The notes beneath the pieces were generated by a model. It saw only the letters and a program-made list of their open reading frames with translations, was not told the DNA's origin and searched no databases. From Arcuatula senhousia (Eukaryota > Mollusca > Bivalvia > Mytilida > Mytilidae), in assembly GCA_963971305.1 (NCBI GenBank), contig OZ020317.1:20354001-20418000 (forward strand): a DNA stretch of 64,000 bases, in the 5' to 3' direction. The position numbers and the translations under genes are program-made. Shown piece by piece: positions 52,338 through 64,000 of the stretch (positions are counted from its first letter, which is position 1; the number at the start of each line of letters is the position of its first letter).

Positions 52338-55300
52338 ATGGCAAGCTCTGGTTTGAAGGGACCAAGTGAAGCGTCAGAGGCCTTGAAGAAGTTTGTACAG
52401 AGAAATCAAAAAGGGCAGGACACTTTGTCAGTACCAGAGGGAAAGTGGAAAGGATGGGTCCCGAGAAGTATTTACAGCATGAACCTGGAGGAGGTTTATC
52501 TCCCCTTTTTGAAGCTTCAGTCATTTCCTGTTGGAGGGACATCTCTTGGTTCACTTATCTCCATGAAGAGTTTCAATGCTACGGGTAATTACATCCAGAG
52601 GTTACCAAACTCCTTCAGCGCATGTCAGAATTTGGAACGGCTTAATCTGAGTTTTAACAATCTTCAACAGATTCCTTCACCAGTTTTCTCCCTTGAGAGT
52701 CTGACGAGCTTGGATATAAGCGATAACGAAATTAGTTACTTGTCTCCAGAAATCGGCAAGCTCAAGAGATTACGAGATTTGAACCTCTGTGGAAATGTCC
52801 TAACTGAAGTCCCTGAAGAGTTGGCAGAATGCCAGTATTTACAGAGATTAAATTTATCGAGGAAGTGGTACCCGAAAGATGACGCTATGAAAGTTCTCCC
52901 TGAATCTGTATGTCATGTACGAGAACTGGTGGAACTAGACATTAGCTGGCATCAAATAAACACAATCCCTGATGACATACAAGATTTGACAAAACTTCAA
53001 AGGCTCATTATGAAAGGGAATTATCTCAAGTATGTTCCAAGCAGTATTGGAAAATGTCTGAAGTTGCAAGAACTAGATTTATCCGGTGCAATGAAGTTGA
53101 ACTCTTACATTCCTCCCGAACTTTTTCTGTTACGTGAATTAAAAGTTCTAAATATAAGTGGCAACTATTTTACTGAAATTTCCAAAGACATTAAGGGTTT
53201 GATAAACTTACGGAAATTGATTATTCAGAGAAATGCATTGTTGAGACTTCCGAATGAACTATTCAAATTGAAAAAGTTAGACAGCTTACAACTGAGTGAT
53301 AATTACCTGGAAGAAATACCAGCAGCAATTAAAGGGCTTAGAAAACTTAAATATATTGATCTTCAAGCCAACAAGTTGAAGGCTTTGCCAGAAGAAATTT
53401 GTCAGTGTGAAAATCTCATTCAAATAAACATTGCAATGAATGAGCTTCAATCACTCCCAGGGTCAATTGAACTCTTGATTAATTTACAGGAGTTAAATGT
53501 AGAGCAGAATAAATTAAAGCATCTTCCGCCGATGTTGGACAAGCTTGAAAATCTAGAGAGGTTAAGTTTACATGACAATTTTCTAGTTCAACCACCTCAA
53601 GACGTGTGTCAATTTGGAATTGAGACTATATTTAAATATCTACGTGAGTTAAGAATAAGTGAGGCTAACCATAGAAGGAAAATGATACTCATTGGAGCAG
53701 CAAAAGCAGGCAAAACTAGTCTACGCAATGCCTTAATGTTAGGCAAGTCCAAACTCACTGCCGAACATGAAAGGACCTGGGTACTCGAGCGCCACCTATG
53801 GGAACCACAGTCAAATTTACGTGTTCAGCTGCTAGATTTTGGTGGTCATCATGTGTACTCTGCAGCTCACCATTTATTTCTTACACCTGAAGCTTTACAT
53901 ATTCTTGTCCTTGACCTTTCTAAATATAGACCAGAGCTGTATGAGAGTTTAGTTGGCAGTTGGATAGATGCAATAATAGATCGAGCACCAGGGGCTACGA
54001 TTCTCTTAGTTGGAACCCATGCAGACCTGTGTCAAGACCATGAGATAGATGAAAGGACCATTAATATTATAGAGAGGATGCAGGCAGATGAGAAGGAAAA
54101 AGTTGCGGATTTGCAATTTGAGTTGGATAGATTGTCTGCCGATCTGATTGCCTCCAGTGGGAAAGATGCAGGAACAAAATTCGAAGACATTAAAGTCCAA
54201 AGGTTAAGGGAAAAGGTCAATCACCTGCAGAGATTGTTAAATGAGAGAGTCCCACTTCCACAAAAGCTATTTGCTGTCAGCTGTGCTGAAGATTTGTTAA
54301 ATATTCCAGAGTTCAAGGAAAGTCTCTTGATAAAGCTGAAGGAAACTGATGAACGTCCATTACCGAGACCCTGGTACTTGTTTTTAACAAAACTTCACGA
54401 GGCACAAGAAAAAGTTTTGAGCTGGGAGAAAACAATTGAATTGTTTCAGGAGGTGATGGGAAAACTGAACCAGTCAATGATATCCCAGCATGCCCAGGGA
54501 TCAGCTGAGAAAAGTCTTGACGTCATCCTGCGATACTTGCATGTAACAGGGGAGATAATTTGGTATCATGATAACCCAAAGTTACATGGTCTCGTCTTCC
54601 ATAGACCAGAAACCTTAGTTGAAATGTTGAGAACAATTTTCCACCATGATTTCAAGAAACATGTTATATATGATGACAATAATTCAAGAATGGCTGGTCT
54701 TAATAGAAACAAGTTTGATTTAATGAAGGATGATTTTCTCACCAAGGGACTAATGACACTTGAACTTCTTCACTATTGTTTACTACACTTCAAATTATCA
54801 GCAGATGCTAGAGACATGTTTATAGATCTTATGTTGAAGTTTGATCTCTGCTATGAAGTCCCTAAGATTCCAGGCCTGCCTAGTACATATGGGGCAAGTA
54901 GAGTTCTACGATTCCCATGGTTCTTAGATTTAGACAAGCCAACATCAGTTGTTTCAACTTGGCCAACAAGGACACCCTTTGATCAAGTGGAATTGAAGTA
55001 CCAATTGGAATTTGTTAAGAAATTGCCGCCAAACTTCTTTGAGAAGTTAAATGCCCGAATGCAAACTCACATTCTAAATAGGGAAGATTGGAAAAATGGT
55101 ACACTAGCATTTAGAAACAAGACAAAACTACTGCTTGAAAAGATCACCGAAAATGGCAAGGTCACTGTGGATGTATCTGTTAGAGGTAGTGATCTACAGG
55201 AGTTATGGTTCTTAGTTCTGAGAGTCAATGACGACATGTTGTCCCTGCTTCAGGAATGGCCGTTTGTACGATTTGAGCGGTACCTCATCTGTACGCATTG

Positions 55301-55446
55301 TTTATTAAGGGGAGATAACAACCCTACACAATATCCTGGCGAGGTTCTAGAAATGAGATGTCAGAAGGGAGTGTATGAAATGAAGACCTGCGGCAAAGAT
55401 AAAGATTTCATGGTGCCATCTTGTTTGGTGGTGCCACTAGATCCAG
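52338..55446 (+). CDS. Gene 2 exon 1: LRR, Roc and COR
   Basis: The start ATG at 52338 (MASSGLKGPSEASEALKKFV) has a good context (ACCACAATGG). It lies just after an acceptor (TTGTATCTTTAG, ending 52321), so it is preferred over the in-frame ATG 150 bases upstream. The donor is GATCCAG|GTTGGT at 55446; reading on would add only about ten residues before a stop. A single 3.1-kb exon carrying LRR through COR is unusual next to the finely split gene 1 and may reflect retroposition in the family's history (inference). Confidence 0.9.
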
Positions 55447-58341
55447 GTTGGTATATCTTATATTTGATAAGGTAGACTGAAAGTGTAAGATTAAGGTTTT
55501 ATTATGTAAATTAAAATGAATTTATTAGTTTATCATTCTCAAATATATTGCAGTGCTTTGTAATTTGTCCAAAAAAATAAACATATGGTCATACATGTAC
55601 AATGTACTTGATAACTACAATGGTACTCTCTTGGTTCAAGCATGAAAAAACAATTAAAAAACATACTTGATGAGAATATTTTAAACAAGTGCCATTGATA
55701 CTCTCACAGTCAAAGAGAACACTTTTGCATGGTTTGAATTAATTCAAATCTCTGTTGAATTGTTTTTAATTTTCAAAGATTAACTGAAATTGTATAAGCA
55801 TTTCAAATGAAACCTAAACATTGCATGGCTTTATTTTGAAGAATATACCAATGAGATGAAAATGTGGCCCCTTGTACCAATTTATCCTTTGTATGTACCG
55901 CAAACCATTATTGTCATTAAAAAAACATTATTTTTAAGTCTAGAAACATTAGATAATTAAAACATTTCTAAACAAATTTCTGGATTGTTTTACTAATTTT
56001 GATGACATGTCTTTTATTTTATAGAGTTTGTAGAGGATGCAGATTTAGCAGGACATATACGAACAGTGACAGAGTTCCTAAGGAGTCTTTCAGATGTAGT
56101 AGATGGTCCAGGTAATCTGCTGTTTTTCACTTGAGATCTAAGACTTGGTTTTATTAGTTAAGTAATTGCTTTAAATACCATGCAGCAAAAATTCAGCTAC
56201 ATAATAATATGGTAGATGAACATATTCACATTTGAATACATCAACTAATATTTTATTTATTTAATTTTATGCAAAAAATTCACAAAGTATTGTGGTATAT
56301 CGGGTTATTTTGGCGGATGAAAATTTCTGTGTTTTACTGTTATTTTTGCAGGTTTTATTTTGGTGGTTTAAAAGATAATACCATTTCATTAGACACATCC
56401 CTTGCTCTCAATCCAATTCCCATATTCTGAATACACTAATCAAAGCATATTTGAATGATTTTGATAGTATGAAATGATGTGGTATATATTATTAGAATAT
56501 GATGTCAAAAACATTTAAATCTCTGTTAGTTGTTTAAATTTTTCACTTGAATTATCCAAGACGTATACGATAAAATCCAAGGCTTGTCCTACTTCTATCC
56601 ATTTGGAAACCAACATGATTTTTCAAAACGGTAATGTAAACGGTAAAATTAAATCGATCACGGAATAAAAATCCAACATTAATTGGCAAATAGTCTATTA
56701 AAAAGATGGTAATTTTATTTTGGCAATTTTTTCTTGCATACATGGCAACATAGCCAAAATAACCCATTTTCAGTATTTTACAATCTGTCAAAACAAATAA
56801 AAAACAACCCACACACATAAAATTCAAAATGAAATGAAGTGCTCAGCACCAGCACTAAACATGCTAAAGACATGATTTATTCACAACAAAAAATACATTT
56901 ATTAATGCAGCCATTGCAGCATTCAGAACATTTCTGAAAAGAAAAATATTACCGCTTTAATTCTTCTTTCCATCTTTTTAAGGTCACCTTCAACTACTTT
57001 CTGAGATCGGCCTAATGTACATAGCATCCAAGCTGGGAATAGAGTGGTCTCAGGTGGCCCTTCACTTAGGCGTAACACAACCAGAAATTGAGAAGATACA
57101 ACTAGACAACCCCTACCAAACCACTAAGCAGATCATTGTAGCAATGTTACGCTGGCGTGATCGTCACCAGAATAGACCACACGAAGAATCCATCAAACAG
57201 TTGTTTGGGGCCTTGGAGTTTGTAGAGAGACAGGATATTATTGATGACTTGACAAAGAAATATGGGATACCTGTGTAAGTAAAGTTATGCCAATATGGAG
57301 ATCTGATTTGCATATGAAAACTAGATTTTGCCACTAAAATTAGTACAGAATACAAATACAAAATTGGGTATAAAAACTGTTACCAGTAATTTAATTTTAC
57401 ATGTACTGTGGATTCATTTATTTTCGTGGGTATCAATTTTCATGGTTTGGTGAAAAAGTATCAGTTCGTGGATTCTTAAATTCGTGGTTCTTTAGTCTGC
57501 AGCATACACACCTATGTTAAATTTCTTATTGTGGGATATCAAATTTCGTGGTTCAAGGCTACCCACTAAAACCACGAAAATTGATACCCCACGAAAAATA
57601 ATGAAACCACAGTATATGTATATTGCAAGGAGTAACCTCATATCAGCCGTACTTGAATCAAAACATGCGAAGGTCAAAGATCAAAAGTATTGGAAGGAAA
57701 AGACTCAAAACCTAAAAGTTCAAACAGGAAAGCCAAATTTAGCACCAAGGATACAAACCATTTTTCAGCACAAGGAAAAAACCTAGTGTTTTAAACATTT
57801 TTGGCACATATAGATAATGACAACAGCAATAATTTACAAAGCTGCAAAACAAAATTACAACAAAGCTCCAGGCTTATATCTGGTGCTTGTTTGTCTTGTA
57901 AAGACTTATCAGAGTCGCTTAAGTCAAAAGTAATAAAACCTGAAAATTAAGAGCAATGGAATATTGCTAGCAGCCTACAGAAAAAAGTACATATGACAAT
58001 AAGTGAGCATTAGCTCACAGATTTACTTGTTTTCGTTTATTTTACTCCTTGCTCCGCTGTGCTACACTCAAGGCAAAATATTAACGAAAACAATGGCAAC
58101 CCATGTAAAAATCTCCAATAAACCAGGGGGGGGGGGGCTATGACAATAACAGAGGAATGTGGTATCATCAGGATTGTTCACTTAGAATTTAAACTCAAAC
58201 TCACATTTCTTAATAAAAATACAGGGATATCAGATAGATTAATGATCGTGATACATGCACTTTCACAGAGAAATTGCCATTAAAAATTTACTGTAGTACC
58301 TGTATGATTGTTTAATGTGACATGTTTATATTTTCAGATGA
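52338..58341 (+). CDS. Gene 2: Roco-family protein (LRR-Roc-COR-Death), 4 coding exons
   Basis: Exons 52338-55446, 56025-56111, 56983-57274 and 58338-58341 join to 3492 bases, or 1163 residues. Leucine-rich repeats occupy about 70-430, with LxxLxLxxNxL units. The Roc GTPase has P-loop GAAKAGKTS (453-461, K459), LDFGGHH (D500, switch II) and GTHAD (T560 to D563, nucleotide specificity). A charged coiled segment is at about 575-640. The COR domain is about 670-900 (YLHVTGEIIWY motif). The C-terminal ~98 residues form a Death domain. Roco proteins of this layout (MFHAS1/DAPK1-related) are cytosolic signalling GTPases that dimerise through COR. The Death domain suggests apoptosis or innate-immune signalling. 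No kinase domain is present, which excludes LRRK. Which Roco subfamily it belongs to is not decided. Confidence 0.9.
56025..56111 (+). CDS. Gene 2 exon 2: linker
   Basis: The acceptor ends TTTTATTTTATAG and the donor is GGTCCAG|GTAATC. It encodes EFVEDADLAGHIRTVTEFLR followed by SLSDVVDGP, phase 1 at both borders. Confidence 0.85.
56112..56982 (+). other. Intron 2 of gene 2, nothing certain
   Basis: AT-rich. TTTTGGCGGATGAAAATTTC and GGTTTTATTTTGGTGG at 56300-56370 look like a decayed CTGTGG-type MITE. No coding signal. Confidence 0.4.
56983..57274 (+). CDS. Gene 2 exon 3: Death domain
   Basis: The acceptor ends CATCTTTTTAAG and the donor is CCTGT|GTAAGT. It encodes a Death-fold helix bundle: MYIASKLGIEWSQVALHLGV, IEKIQLDNPYQTTKQIIVAM, LRWRDRHQNRPHEESIKQLF and ALEFVERQDIIDDLTKKYG. 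The conserved W of helix 2 (EWSQVA) and LRWRDR of helix 5 are present. Confidence 0.9.
57416..57612. mobile_element. CTGTGG-type MITE with TA flanks
   Basis: CTGTGGATTCATTTATTTTC and GAAAAATAATGAAACCACAG are imperfect inverted repeats, continuing with GGTATCAATTTTC and GAAAATTGATACC. TA lies at both edges (57414-57415 and 57613-57614). This is the best copy of a family with decayed members at 14328, 18690, 32280 and 34388. Confidence 0.75.
58338..58341 (+). CDS. Gene 2 terminal exon: stop codon, then 3' untranslated region
   Basis: The acceptor ends TATATTTTCAG. Splicing from 57274 gives CCT GT|A TGA, ending the protein at GIPV. The 3' untranslated region probably runs to about 59.5 kb, where AATAAA occurs at 59520. 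Confidence 0.65.
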
Positions 58342-59545
58342 TGACATTTAGAAGTCTGTAAAGTGCTTTATACATCAGGAAGTGCTATAACCATGTAGAA
58401 TCTTTACTGTCATAGATGATTTGAATATATTGGTGTTCATAAACCATAATGTGGCTACTCTACATCTTTCTTAAGTGTCATTTAATGTTCATTTGAAATG
58501 ACATTTGTTTTTTGTGTAACTTTTGTATAAATAGTATAAAAGATGTATGATATGAATTGTTTTTGAATAGTATTGTAGATTTTTCTGTATAACAGAACTA
58601 TTGGAATATAAATGAAAGATCCAGAAATTTTGAAACTGGTTCAATGATAAATTGTCCATTAATATTATGTTTATTGGTATTCAAAGAAGTTTTAGGTTGA
58701 TATTCCTCAAATGAAAATAATAGAATTGTTAATCGTTTAAGCCATCTCTGGATTTATCCTAAATGCAAGTGGGGGGTTCAAGTTTCTCGAGAGAATGAGA
58801 GCTTCTGACAATTCAATTTGTGTTGACACATATTTTATGTTTTCATTGATGCAATTATATTTATAATATTTGTTTATGCAAATAAGATGTTACATATGCT
58901 TCCTGTAAAATTGTTTAAGTGTGTCTAATTGTGTTCAAATTTATTTTCAAAGATATTTGAAATTTGAAATGATTAAGAATTTCAGATTAGTTTTGTGAAA
59001 AGAAAAAAATATTTTAAAATTATTTTTTCTTACTGTAAAATACCTATGTTGACTGTACTATTAAGTATGTAAATTGTGTGAAAACATGCCATATCGGATT
59101 TGTTGATACACTGAGATTTAAACAGATCATGTCTTGGGAAGGAAATACCTCTAATGTTGAATTAATCCACTCAAGTTGAGATACTGTAGAATAGTCTTTC
59201 TCATGGAGCTTTCTTGGTTTAAAAGTTTAAGGTAGATTAGCTTCAAAGCTCTAGAAATGTTTATATTTGCCTAAATTTTGCTTCTTAGGACTAATAAATG
59301 CTTGACTAAATCAGTCATTTTATACTTTTGCTAGATATTTTTGTTTCAAACTTCCGAGTCTGAGGTGAATGTTAGCCAAGGTAAACCTTTAAAAAAATAT
59401 TTAAATTTTACTTTATTGCCATTAACATTTTAATAAGGGGGAGATAATTTGTATAGAAACATAAGGAAAACATGCATTTAATCTGAACTTGTTAATTTAT
59501 ACATTGTGCTTGATTGTAAAATAAATATGTTATTAGCTTGTTTTT
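58342..59545 (+). other. Likely 3' untranslated region of gene 2
   Basis: AT-rich, without ORFs or recognised repeats, ending near AATAAA at 59520-59525. The extent is inferred. Confidence 0.4.
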
Positions 59546-60980
59546 CAAATTAAAAAATATGAAGTTAATGCCCATGTATTTGAGTTTAAACTAAAAAATG
59601 AATTTAAAAAAAATTAAATTTATGAAATTTAATTTGGGAAAGTCTGTGACTTGTGTTAATGTCAAAGTTTTGTTGTACATGTATATTTTTATTTTAATTT
59701 TGAATTTTGTAAATGAATTCAGTTGTGAGGCAAGTATTATTAAAACTAGTGCTGTTATTTCAATGTTGAAATAATTAAATGTATATATAAATGTTATTTT
59801 GTTATGGATTGCACAGTGCAAGTATTGTTTGGGGGGGGGCAGTTTTTGATGGACTAAGAAAATCATGCAATGCGATTCTCAATAATTCCTAGATTTCATC
59901 CAAATACCTTGAAAATATAGATATGGTGATTTTCATTTTTATTTTTATCCAATTTCATAAGATATTCTGACATTTTAAAAGAAATTGATATGACCTAAAC
60001 AGGTCGAAGATTTTACCTTTTAAGGATAATGTTTTCGTCAAACTTTTAACCAATAGTTTGTGAGAGAGTATAAATAAATACGATCGCCAACACGTGCTTT
60101 TTATTAAATAATTAAATATAACATGACTCGCAAAACAAATCTTTAAAATGAGCGGTGAAAAAATAGGTTGTAGTATTTGTATTAATGTCATTTTGAAAAT
60201 AAACATATTAAAGAAACACTTTTTCACCCAAACAGCTTTGACAAGTAGGGAGATTTTATGGCCATGTTTACCTGTTTGATTGTCCATTGACCAATACACT
60301 TAATGAAATAGAAGTCAATAAGTGGAACATAACATTACTTTATAAGGAGAATTTACCCATGTTAAACAAAGTACCATTTAAAACCAATGATATTTGGGAT
60401 TTGCGAAATATGAGCGAGGAAGTTAAAGAATACATGTTTAAGTTAGGAACTTTTCTATCAAACCGACTAAAAAGTTTTACCATTTTTCCCCATTTGAAAG
60501 GTCAATCTTTTAAAATTTTGATTGATTAATAGGTCAAACGAAATCTAGAAAACCCGACCTGCTAAATGCAAAATAATTTTTTGAGACAGGATGAGAATTG
60601 AAGATATTTTTTATTGGCCTAAATAAATTTTTACCTTTAAATGTTATCAAACAGAAATAAGTTTCAAGAATTCAAAAAATTTGGTGCCCACGAATTTAGG
60701 TACTTTTTCATTAATTAGTCAATATTTTTTGTGTGTCATTATCAAATGTTGTCATTGGCCATTGAGGTCAACCTTCATAATTTTTGAATAATAAATATGA
60801 TAAATCATCTTGTTTTTCTTTGATCCATTTTGAGAAGAGACAAGATTGCTACGTGTAGCCATATGTCCCCTGCGGCCGCATAAAAGCTGTGTGGTATGTA
60901 AATTTGATCGATATATTCTCTGAGAAACGATAGAAATTGGTTGTTTCAGAGACAAAATCATTCAGTCAAAACGAGGAAGG
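59546..60980. other. Intergenic stretch, nothing recognised
   Basis: Short ORFs on both strands have no recognisable motif. A GGGGGGGGGC run is at about 59830. Confidence 0.4.
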
Positions 60981-60989
60981 AAACCAGTA

Positions 60990-61710
60990 AACATAAATTT
61001 TTTTTGACAAAGTCCCATTTTTTGGACAAGAAAATCACAAATTGGTAAATAACGCAAAAACTGAAAATATTGCTTCAAATTTTTTTTCCGTATTATTATA
61101 GAGGACCTTTCGCTTTATCAGCCTACAAAATTTCAGAACCCTGTGCACCTAGGTAACTGAGATATTGAATGTCCTATATTTTGACCTTTCTTCCCTGTTT
61201 TCATGGAAACGGCGGCCATTTTGAAAGTTTCTAATATGGGATGATCACATAGTACCCTATCAGTGTGTAAAGTTTCAGCAACATCCGTTCAGTTGTATCT
61301 GAGGAGTTGCACCCACAAAAATGTTTGACAAAGTCCCATTTTTCGGACTGAAAAATCACAAATTCATAAATAACTCAAAAACCGTAAATATCGCTTCAAA
61401 TTTTTTTCGTATTATTATAGAGTACCTTTTGCTCTATCAGCCTACAAAATTTCAGAACCCTGTGCACCTAGGTAACTGAGATATTGAATGTCCTATATTT
61501 TGACCTTTCTAATCTTTCTTCCCCGTTTCCATGGAAACAGCAGCCATTTTGAAAATTTCAAATATTGGATGATCACCTACTAATAGTATCCTATCAGTGT
61601 GTAAAGTTTCTGCAACATCCCTTCAGTAGTGTCCGAGGAGTTGCACCCCCAAAAAACGAGACGGACGGACGGAGACCATTACTTATTACCGTTGCGGCGG
61701 GGAACAATTA
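60990..61710 (-). repeat. Repeat with two ~320-base units and a GGACGGACGG tract
   Basis: Two units share GACAAAGTCCCATTTTT, AACCCTGTGCACCTAGGTAA and TATCAGTGTGTAAAGTTTC. ACGGACGGACGGAG and TTGCGGCGGGGAAC at the right end are the reversed microsatellite and hairpin-like start, so the element is oriented on the minus strand. Confidence 0.6.
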
Positions 61711-62031
61711 TCATTGTAGCAATTTGCCATGGATATAGGTATGATAGCTTTTCATTAACTGACCAATCAAAAGCTAATTGATGGTCGTGATAACAATTCA
61801 AATATTAATGCATGCTCCCAATGTAGTGCCTTTTCAGGGATTTATATTTTCATCTTTTAACCCAAAATCCAATTTAAAACAAAACATAAACAATCTTTAA
61901 AATTTTAGATTATTGCAGCTAAGCCAGTACTTTGAGTTGTTTTTGCCAATGCATGTTATTTTATGGCCCCAACAAACAAAGGCAAAGGGGTGTATAGAAA
62001 TCATCTGGTCTGTCTCAAAAGCACACTTTTT

Positions 62032-63535
62032 AGCTCACCTGGACCGAAGGTCCATGTGAGCTTATACCATCACTTGGCGTCCGTCGTCGTCGTCGTCTGT
62101 CGTCGTCTGTTAACAATTTTTCAAACATTAACTTGTCGGAGACCATAAGTCCAACTGCAACCAAACTTGGTACAATTGTTTAGTAGCATTATGTGTACAA
62201 AACTATCGTTCGGATTTTTGATTCGTAAAAAAAACATGGCCGCCACGGCTAAAAATAGAACATAAGGGTAAATTGCTGTTTTTTGCTAATAACTCAAAAA
62301 CAGTACCAGATATCAAAATTCTGTCAAAAGTAAAAGTAATCAGCACCTCAAGATCTACCTGCCCAGAAATTTTCAAGAAGATCCAACAACCGATGTAGGA
62401 GTTATTGCCCTTTTTGTGGATTTTTTCAAAATTTTGCACTTATTTAGCCCTATATCTTGAAAACTATACAAGATATTTTAAAAATTCAAATTGCATATGA
62501 TTGAGCACATCAAGATCTACATTTCCTGTTATAAGGTCAAAGCTGTAGAACCATTTCTTTTAGGAGTTATGGCCCTTAAAGCATCAAAATTTACCATTTT
62601 TCATTACTTTTCCCCTGAATTTCAAAGATTAACTTGTCTGACACCATACATCCAACTTCAACCAAACTTGGCACAGTTGTTTAAAAGCATAATTGTTACA
62701 ATTCTATCGTTCGGATTTTTGATTTGTCAAAAAATATGGCCGCCATGGCTAAAAATAGAACATAGGGGTAAATTGCATTTTTTTGCTAATTACTCAAAAA
62801 TGGTTACAGATATTAAAATTCTGAGGGCAGACAAAAGTGATCAGCATCTCAAGATCTACCTGCTCTGAAATTTTCAAGAAGATCCAACAATCCACATAGG
62901 AGTTATTGCCCTTTTTCTGGATTTTTTTTCAAAATTTTGCACTTATTTAGCCCTATATCTTGAAAACTATACAAGATATTTTAAAAATTCAAATTGCATA
63001 TGATTGAGCACATCAATATCTACATTTCCTGTTATAAGGTCAAAGCTGTAGAACCATTTCTTTTAGGAGTTATGGCCCTTAAAGCATCAAAATTTACCAT
63101 TTTTCATTACTTTTCCCCTGAATTTCAAAGATTAACTTGTCTGACACCATACATCCAACTTCAACCAAACTTGGCACTGTTGTTTAATATCATAATTGCT
63201 ACAATTCTATTGTTCAGATTTTAGGGGTAAATTGCATTTTTTTTGCTAATAACTCAAAAATGGTTTTAGATATCAAAATTCCGCAAGAATCAAATGTGAT
63301 CAGCATATTACGATTTACCTATCCTGAAATTTTGGAAAAGATCTGACTGCTGATGTGGGAGTAATTGTTCTTTTTCTAATTTTTGCCAAATTTGCACTTT
63401 ATAAGCCCAATATCTTGAAAACTAACCAAGATATTTCAGAAATTTAAATCACATATGGTTAAGCACAATAATATCTACAAATATATGTATCTGTGTAGTT
63501 CAGGTGAGCGATTCAGGCTCTTGGGAGCCTCTTGT
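62032..63535 (+). mobile_element. Family A element, uninterrupted copy with long units
   Basis: It starts AGCTCACCTGGACCGAAGGT and has a CGTCGTCGTCGTCTGTCGTC tract. Units of ~500 bases follow (ATAAGTCCAACTGCAACCAA, ATGGCCGCCACGGCT, AAGATCCAACAACC, TTGAAAACTATACAAGATAT), two nearly complete plus a third partial. It ends CAGGTGAGCGATTCAGGCTC plus the GGCTCTTGGGAGCC hairpin. This copy is the reference for reading the interrupted one at 6981-13625. Confidence 0.75.
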
Positions 63536-64000
63536 TTCTTTACTTTTAAATACTGATGGATTTTGATGAAACTTTATATGATGGAAATGTGCATGATTGC
63601 ATTAAGAATTTCATGGTTCTTGGATATCGTTCATGGTATGTAATTGGACTTAGTGCATCTCTACCTAAATCATTATAGATGAATTTTGATCAAACTTAAT
63701 ATGAAGAAGGTCAATCATATAAGATGATCATGAAGTATTCTTATTGCCTTAAGGTGTCATTCAGGGGAAATAATTTGACTTTAAGTTCATTATAAGAAGA
63801 GGGGTATCTTTGTAATTTTATGACCTCACTCACAGTACTCTCAAAGTTTTCCTGCTTCACTAATGGTAATGGTTTAACAGACTGTCACACAAAGTTTCTG
63901 TAATATGCTTTCAAACTTATCACAGGAATTATATTCATGTTAAGGATGTTTTTTTTTTTAAAGAATTTAATAATTCCTGGAGAATTAGAATCTTGCTGTT
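63536..64000. other. Non-coding end of window, nothing recognised
   Basis: Diverged repeat-like phrases (GATGAAACTTTATATGA) but no definable element or gene. Confidence 0.35.

Noticed and set aside
62491..63224. Two similar ORFs in tandem (MHMIEHIKIYISCYKVKAVE type)
   Set aside because: They fall in the ~500-base core units of a family A element and mirror each other through the repeat. Not genes.
1..64000. tRNA and rRNA genes
   Set aside because: No stretch gave a convincing cloverleaf or rRNA signature; only a weak tRNA-like SINE fragment at 4595-4672 was kept.

Overview
The window is nuclear DNA of an animal, most likely a bivalve mollusc and perhaps a mussel. This is inferred from spliced genes with GT/AG introns, a strongly AT-rich composition, an LRR-Roc-COR-Death protein of the kind common in lophotrochozoans, and many interspersed repeats of bivalve character: hairpin start, CCGTCC-type microsatellite, internal ~165-base core repeats, hairpin end. 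No prokaryotic, organellar or viral gene was recognised.

Two host genes lie on the + strand. Gene 1 (339 to at least 37426, 5' end outside the window) has 17 exons that join in phase into 670 residues of a largely coiled-coil protein I cannot name. Its introns are packed with nested mobile elements. Gene 2 (52338-58341) encodes a 1163-residue Roco-family protein (leucine-rich repeats, Roc GTPase, COR, C-terminal Death domain). One large exon carries most of the coding sequence.

Mobile DNA dominates the rest. (a) 6981-13625: a bivalve hairpin-bounded repeat (called family A here) interrupted by a 1.4-kb TTAA-flanked piggyBac-like element and by a 4.3-kb element. The 4.3-kb element carries an intact Mutator-like transposase and a convergent intact His-Me finger endonuclease between two apparently identical 470-base direct repeats. 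(b) 20315-30147: a 9.8-kb insert with imperfect inverted ends and oppositely oriented GTGGGACTT arrays. It holds a decayed tyrosine-recombinase (Crypton-like) C-terminus and three putative exons of unknown affiliation. (c) 40836-43855: two non-LTR retrotransposon remnants, head to head. (d) 43856-52000: no host gene, but several well-bounded inverted-repeat elements (45660-46973, 47524-47781, 48085-48376, 48814-49703, 50226-50979).

The most unusual item is the 8716-13010 element: a DNA transposase plus an I-PpoI-like nuclease in an LTR-like architecture, with TTAA at both inner borders and a 3-base outer duplication. All identity statements come from reading by eye; no alignment or database search was run.
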